From Deltaproteobacteria bacterium (lineage in GTDB: Bacteria; Desulfobacterota; Desulfarculia; Adiutricales; Adiutricaceae): 8,695 nt of DNA. The notes under the pieces were generated by a model. The model ran no database searches. It saw only the letters and a program-made list of their open reading frames with translations, and was not told the DNA's origin. Positions within the stretch are counted from its first letter, which is position 1; the number at the start of each line of letters is the position of its first letter. Both the position numbers and the translations under genes were made by a program. The stretch spans positions 1 through 8,695 of the forward strand of contig JAISZP010000294.1 in NCBI GenBank assembly GCA_031269135.1, in the 5' to 3' direction. Positions 5,421-8,695 of this stretch are shown here, in pieces.

Positions 5421-7085
5421 TTACGGCGTCCGCTGAATTCCTGACTGTGCATTTTTTAGGCCAATTCGGGCCAAGGCCGCCCAGGCTCTCGGCAGCTGCT
5501 TTTGAATTTCCTTTGGCGTGACTCCCCACGGTCCTAGATTTTTCGAGGCCAAATCGCCCGCCAAACCGTGGAGATGAACGGCTAAGGCGGCAGCCTCGAA
5601 GGGTTCGACCTTCCAGGCCAATATTCCGGTAAGAAGGCCCGTCAAGAGATCTCCCGAGCCGCCGCAGGCTAGTATCGGGGAGCCGTTGTCGTTGATCAAA
5701 AATCTGCCGTCGGGCGAAGCTATGACGGTATGCCGACCTTTTAAAGCCACTGTGGCGCGGCTGACGGAGGCGAGCTTGACGGCCCAGCCGATCCTATCGT
5801 CTTGAATCTGCTCCGTCGTCGCTCCCAATAATCTAGCGGCTTCAGCCGGGTGCGGAGTCAAGACCCTTTTCCCTTTGCTTTTGGCCAGGATTTCCGTTCG
5901 GCCGCTGAGGTTGGTCAGGGCGTCGGCGTCTAAGACCATCGGAAGTTCAAGATTTTCAGCCAACCTTTCGGTCAAGAGCTTTGTTCCGGGCGTCAGACCC
6001 AAGCCCGGCCCAAACCCTAACGCCTGGCAGCGGCTTAAAAACTCCAAAAGGGGCTCTTCGCTGCCTGGGCCTAAACATCCGTCGTCTTGCTGGGGCAGGG
6101 CTTTGGTCATGGCTGAGGCGACTTTGCTTTGAAACAAATCCGTGAGAGATGAGGCATGAGCTACGGTGATTAGGCCGCAGCCGGAGCGCTTGGCGCCTAA
6201 GGCGGCTAAAACCAAGGCCCCTGTTTTTCCCGGAGAGCCGCCGCAGACGACCGCGTGCCCGAAGGTCCCTTTGTGGCCCCAATTTGGTCTGGCGGGAATG
6301 AGCGATGCGGCCAAGTCGTCATCCAACAATCGACCCTTCAGACTAACTCTTTCAAACATCGCCCGGCACAGACCGATATCTCCCAAGACCACTTCGCCGG
6401 CCAATTCCGGGCCTTTTTTAAGCAACAGGCCCCTTTTATACGTCCCCAGGGTTACGGTCAGATCGGCTCTCAGCGTCTCCGAGGCCGCGTCTCCCGTATC
6501 GGAAGACAGACCCGACGGCAGATCCACCGCCAGCACCTTAAAGGCGCGTTTAGACGAGGCGAGTTTAGATAAGGCGAGTTTAGCCGCCGAGGCTGATTGC
6601 AGAACTCTGGCGGGCTGCCCGTCCAACAGCTTAGGCGCGGCGCCTGCCGGAGAGTTCTCAAGCGGTTTATTTAGGCCTGTTCCAAAGAGAGCGTCGATGA
6701 CAAGATCCGCCTTTTCCCACTCCGGCAGGGCGTCCGAGTCATTTTGTATTGTTTTGATGTTTAAACAGAGTTTTTGGGCGATCGAGAAATTGACGGCGGC
6801 GTCGCCCACCACCTCGGATTGGGGTTTTTTCACCAGATATGTGGTGACGTTATGGCCCAAGTCGGTCAAAAGCCTGGCCAGCACCCAGCCGTCGCCTCCA
6901 TTTTGACCAGGTCCGGCTAAGATGATTATGTTTTGAGTTTCGTCGGCAAGCTGCGGCCAATGATCGAGCGCCGCCTTTAGGATGGAGCGAGCCGCCACTT
7001 CCATCAGGACCAAACCCATCAAGCCGAAGTCTTTGATGGCCGTTTGGTCTAGAGCGCGGCTTTCGCTTGCGGTTGTTATATACAT
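5421..7085 (-). CDS. nnr: Bifunctional NAD(P)HX epimerase / ADP- or ATP-dependent NAD(P)HX dehydratase
   Basis: Nnr repairs NADH and NADPH that have become hydrated: the N-terminal domain interconverts the R and S forms of NAD(P)HX and the C-terminal domain dehydrates the S form using ADP or ATP. It is cytoplasmic. The 554-residue length is somewhat above the roughly 500-520 usual for the fused form. The epimerase half shows GPGQNGGDGW (58-67; the family usually has NN before GGDG), VIDALFGTGL (129-138) and AVDLPSGL (186-193). The dehydratase half shows HKGTFGHAVVCGGSPGKTGA (271-290), GFGPGLG (357-363), VLDADAL (384-390), LTPHPAEAARLL (409-420), ALKGRHTVI (447-455) and CGGSGDLLTG (474-483), whose Asp479 is the expected catalytic residue. 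An extra segment at about 143-182 includes a 5-residue repeat. GAGGA lies four bases before the ATG, 13 bases after the stop of the DUF364 gene, so the two are co-transcribed. Confidence 0.95.
   Translation of the reverse strand: MYITTASESRALDQTAIKDFGLMGLVLMEVAARSILKAALDHWPQLADETQNIIILAGPGQNGGDGWVLARLLTDLGHNVTTYLVKKPQSEVVGDAAVNFSIAQKLCLNIKTIQNDSDALPEWEKADLVIDALFGTGLNKPLENSPAGAAPKLLDGQPARVLQSASAAKLALSKLASSKRAFKVLAVDLPSGLSSDTGDAASETLRADLTVTLGTYKRGLLLKKGPELAGEVVLGDIGLCRAMFERVSLKGRLLDDDLAASLIPARPNWGHKGTFGHAVVCGGSPGKTGALVLAALGAKRSGCGLITVAHASSLTDLFQSKVASAMTKALPQQDDGCLGPGSEEPLLEFLSRCQALGFGPGLGLTPGTKLLTERLAENLELPMVLDADALTNLSGRTEILAKSKGKRVLTPHPAEAARLLGATTEQIQDDRIGWAVKLASVSRATVALKGRHTVIASPDGRFLINDNGSPILACGGSGDLLTGLLTGILAWKVEPFEAAALAVHLHGLAGDLASKNLGPWGVTPKEIQKQLPRAWAALARIGLKNAQSGIQRTP
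6544..6588 (-). repeat. In-frame 15-bp tandem repeat, three units, inside nnr
   Basis: Plus-strand units GCGCGTTTAGACGAG (6544-6558), GCGAGTTTAGATAAG (6559-6573) and GCGAGTTTAGCCGCC (6574-6588) share most positions. They encode about residues 167-181 of the epimerase half as AAKLA, LSKLA and SSKRA. Units of exactly 15 bases keep the frame, so copy number could change by steps of five residues without breaking the gene. Confidence 0.8.
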
Positions 7086-7089
7086 TTAA

Positions 7090-7094
7090 TCCTC
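7090..7094 (-). promoter_or_regulatory. Ribosome binding site for nnr
   Basis: GAGGA on the minus strand, four bases before the ATG at 7085. It lies in the 13-base gap after the upstream gene's stop codon. Confidence 0.6.
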
Positions 7095-7098
7095 AGTT

Positions 7099-7866
7099 TC
7101 AGCCGATCAAGTTCACCTGCTTGGTTAGGGTTTTGTTGAAATGTATCGTGCCGCATGTCTCCACGTCTTTGGCCAAGCTATCGTAATCGAGGGCTATCGT
7201 CCCGGAAAGGACTTTGATTCCGTATTGGAACAGCTCCGGACACAGCGGAACGCTTGGACCGACCAGGTAGGTTTCAGCGTTTCGAGCGAGCTCCAATAAG
7301 CGCGGAGCCGTTTTGTTGATGATGCTGGAGCCTGTCATAAAGACGACGTCCTGCTCCGGGAGCAAATACTCCGAAGCCATGTCCGGCAAATCTCCCGCTA
7401 AGGGCTGACGCTCGAAAATGGTGAATCTTAAGGCTAAAGAAGATAGTTTGTCGAGATGAGGAAAATGGCCGATGACGGCGACTTTGCGGCCTTTGACGTT
7501 TTGCTGGAAAAGGTCGAAGGCGTTTCCGTGCTGGAGCTTGGAGTCAAAATTTCCGGATTGAAAGTCTACGGTTAAACTGGCGTTGATGGCGGCTAGTCCG
7601 ACCGAAGCCAGCGACAAATCCCAGCTGCAAACCAGCTTGGATAAATCGCACAACCTTTGCCCTAAGATGGGAATCGAAGCAAGCGCCCCAATCGGCTTGG
7701 AATCGACGTTGATGCAGTGGGCCAGACCGATTCCGCCTTGATCTGATTTGATCAGCAGCCAATGCCGACCTGCAAAGTAGTCGGCGACGAGAGCCGTTTT
7801 GGAGACCGAGTCGATCAAGGTCTGGTAGAAAGCCCACTTGTCTTTGGGTGTGGTAAGTTTTTTCAC
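7099..7866 (-). CDS. DUF4213/DUF364 family protein (putative heavy-metal chelation domain)
   Basis: The 255-residue protein has the two-part layout of this family: an N-terminal DUF4213 region and a C-terminal Rossmann-like DUF364 domain. Visible family motifs are VGLAAINASL (89-98), GRKVAVIGHFPHLDKL (126-141), FERQPLAGDLPD (151-162), LLPEQDVVFMTGSSIINKT (168-186) and LVGPSVPLCPELFQYGI (201-217). Its biochemical role is not established. Members often lie near metal or metal-cofactor uptake genes, and a role in binding chelated metal has been proposed from structure. The start is GTG 7866, because no ATG is available and a TGA closes the frame 36 bases upstream. The ribosome site is weak (GAAAGA about 10 bases upstream). 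It is the first gene of the operon, followed after 13 bases by nnr. No signal peptide or membrane helix is apparent, so it is probably cytoplasmic. Confidence 0.85.
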   Translation of the reverse strand: MKKLTTPKDKWAFYQTLIDSVSKTALVADYFAGRHWLLIKSDQGGIGLAHCINVDSKPIGALASIPILGQRLCDLSKLVCSWDLSLASVGLAAINASLTVDFQSGNFDSKLQHGNAFDLFQQNVKGRKVAVIGHFPHLDKLSSLALRFTIFERQPLAGDLPDMASEYLLPEQDVVFMTGSSIINKTAPRLLELARNAETYLVGPSVPLCPELFQYGIKVLSGTIALDYDSLAKDVETCGTIHFNKTLTKQVNLIG

Positions 7867-7880
7867 GTCTAATCGTCTTT

Positions 7881-7970
7881 CAGTCCATGAGGCCCGGTTT
7901 CAATCAATGAAGGCCAGTTCCAATGCATGATGTTTAGTCCGATGCATGAGTTTAGTTCCGGTGTATGAGG
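7881..7970. repeat. Degenerate tandem repeat, units of 18-21 bp, about four to five copies
   Basis: Successive units end in ATGA followed by one or two purines or TG: CCGGTTTCAATCAATGAAGG (to 7913), CCAGTTCCAATGCATGATG (7914-7932), TTTAGTCCGATGCATGAG (7933-7950) and TTTAGTTCCGGTGTATGAGG (7951-7970), with a shortened CAGTCCATGAGG (7881-7892) at the left. The varying unit length argues against coding. It lies directly upstream of the GTG start of the first operon gene, so it would fall in the 5' leader if transcription starts at the promoter suggested at 8070-8099. Confidence 0.65.
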
Positions 7971-8069
7971 CTGATCCCTGTCTAAGAGAGATGGTTCGCT
8001 CTGGGCCGTCACGGCGCTTTGAACGCGTGTTTTGCTTTTATAGTTTAGAAACGGCCAAAGTCGCCATTT

Positions 8070-8099
8070 GTTGTAATTAATCAGGTTTTTGCCGGTCAA
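8070..8099 (-). promoter_or_regulatory. Possible sigma-70 type promoter for the operon
   Basis: On the minus strand TTGACC (8099-8094) and TACAAC (8075-8070) are 18 bases apart and resemble -35 and -10 boxes (5 of 6 and 4 of 6 consensus matches). Transcription would start about 200 bases upstream of the GTG at 7866 and run through the tandem repeat. Motif matches of this quality are common by chance, so the call is weak. Confidence 0.2.
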
Positions 8100-8234
8100 T
8101 GTTTTGGTTTGAGATCTTAGCCCGGCGAAATCATTTGAAATCTTTGCTGCTTACAGGTTGATTATTTCACACAGAACCCAGCTCTTCAACTGTGGAGGCG
8201 CAAAGCCCTAAAATTCAAGGCTTGAGGGAAACAA

Positions 8235-8311
8235 GGTTTTTCTACAGAACATAGATTTTTCTACGGAACACGGATTTTTCAAAAGAGCCAGGTATTTTAA
8301 AAGAGGATAGG
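8235..8311. repeat. Tandem repeat, 19-bp period, four diverging copies
   Basis: Units aligned at exactly 19 bases are GTTTTTCTACAGAACATAG (from 8236), ATTTTTCTACGGAACACGG (from 8255), ATTTTTCAAAAGAGCCAGG (from 8274) and TATTTTAAAAGAGGATAGG (from 8293). The first two match at most positions and divergence grows rightwards. The shared layout is a T-run followed by a purine-rich half. With a period that is not a multiple of three and no open frame through it, it is unlikely to be coding. Confidence 0.75.
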
Positions 8312-8547
8312 CGTTAAATTATGGAGAGTGTGATGATTTATCAAGAGATTGATTTGCGACTGACGGACGTTGTTCGCCGGAGTGAAGCTTGGCCACGCCT
8401 TTCAAGTCCGCCTTGATGCCTGCCGATGGCGACAGGTAAGTTGTTGGAACTAAATCGCTGAATAACAGAACTTTTTCGTTGATAAGTCTTTCTACCGTTT
8501 TCTTTAACAATGATATAATAATGCAATGATATGCCGAGCGCCAGGCA

Positions 8548-8579
8548 AGAGCAGAACAGAGCAGGCTAGACCAGAGCAG
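8548..8579. repeat. AGAGCAG short repeat, three copies
   Basis: AGAGCAG occurs at 8548-8554, 8558-8564 and 8573-8579, with the last two extended to CAGAGCAGG. Spacing is uneven (10 and 15 bases), so this is an imperfect cluster rather than a regular array. Confidence 0.55.
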
Positions 8580-8695
8580 GCATGGCCGGGCTGGGTCGTC
8601 TGAAACTGCTGAAAGATCTGTGGATCGATGAAATTTTCTTTGACATCAAAGCCAAAAAATAGTCCTCCTGCAATTATAGCTGTTTGCGGCCAAAA

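Larger units (their letters stand above)
7867..8695. other. Gene-poor upstream region of the operon with degenerate tandem repeats
   Basis: About 830 bases carry no gene I can support. They hold two degenerate tandem arrays with units near 19 bp (7881-7970 and 8235-8311), a short AGAGCAG repeat (8548-8579) and a possible promoter for the operon (8070-8099). Small frames exist, such as a 31-codon plus frame at 8321-8416 preceded by AGAGGATAGG, and a 26-codon plus frame at 8582-8662 ending FFDIKAKK, but none resembles a known protein or has a full-length partner. The latter could be the tail of a broken gene. The region looks like decayed or non-coding spacer DNA. Confidence 0.55.

Noticed and set aside
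6166..6906. 246-codon plus-strand frame opposite nnr
   Set aside because: Antisense shadow of a well-conserved gene; its composition is Pro/Ser/Arg-rich with no motif.
7869..8099. 76-codon minus-strand frame upstream of the DUF364 gene
   Set aside because: It starts with TTG without a ribosome site, passes through the degenerate repeat array whose unit length is not a multiple of three, and resembles no known protein.
7881..8311. Tandem arrays considered as a CRISPR array
   Set aside because: Units are contiguous without spacers, degenerate and shorter than CRISPR repeats, and no cas gene is present.
8321..8416. 31-codon plus-strand frame beginning MESVMIYQEIDLRL after AGAGGATAGG
   Set aside because: The ribosome site is acceptable but the frame is too short, lies next to a tandem repeat and has no known relatives; it could be the start of a broken gene.
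8319..8510. 63-codon minus-strand frame, open further upstream on the right
   Set aside because: It has a TTG start, no ribosome site and no recognisable motif; the upstream extension runs through the AGAGCAG repeats.
8582..8662. 26-codon plus-strand frame ending FFDIKAKK, perhaps a transposase or other gene tail
   Set aside because: Too short to assign; no matching sequence lies upstream in the same frame.

Overview
The window carries one intact five-gene operon on the minus strand (about 2203-7866). On the left it is flanked by a decayed, AT-rich mobile-element remnant and gene fragments, and on the right by about 830 bases of repeat-bearing, gene-poor DNA. The operon encodes a tripartite-type export system with a periplasmic adaptor anchored in the inner membrane. 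This points to a diderm (Gram-negative) bacterium. The operon DNA is moderately GC-rich, while the left island is extremely AT-rich. A gut-type proteobacterium or desulfobacterium would fit, but I cannot place the taxon from sequence alone.

Left end (1-640): two short GC-rich reading frames lie head to tail on the minus strand. One runs off the window edge (1-292) and seems to change frame twice. The other (311-610) has no start at its open end, which lies just where the AT-rich DNA begins. I recognise neither. Region 640-1885 is the AT-rich island. It holds a plus-strand transposase relic of ISKra4-like type (683-1531) that keeps one reading frame but carries five in-frame stops. A small broken minus-strand ORF (1538-1765) converges on it. 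Region 1766-2202 is gene-free but contains several short inverted and direct repeats.

Operon, in transcription order: (1) a DUF4213/DUF364 protein, possibly metal-chelate related (7099-7866, GTG start); (2) nnr, the fused NAD(P)HX epimerase/dehydratase that repairs damaged nicotinamide cofactors (5421-7085); (3) macA-like adaptor (4130-5365); (4) MacB-type ATPase (3426-4130, GTG start); (5) MacB/FtsX-type permease (2203-3426). The last three are joined by one-base stop/start overlaps (TAGTG, TAATG), each with a strong Shine-Dalgarno sequence inside the preceding gene, so the exporter is probably made by coupled translation. MacB is split into separate ATPase and permease proteins rather than the single fused chain of E. 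coli. No outer-membrane TolC partner is encoded in the window.

Right end (7867-8695): the presumed promoter region of the operon, with two degenerate tandem arrays of about 19-bp units and a short AGAGCAG repeat. I find no convincing gene there. I see no tRNA, rRNA, CRISPR array or complete insertion sequence. The points most worth following are the unusual gene company (DUF364 + Nnr + MacAB), the repeat-built insert in the Nnr epimerase domain, and the point-mutation decay of the transposase.
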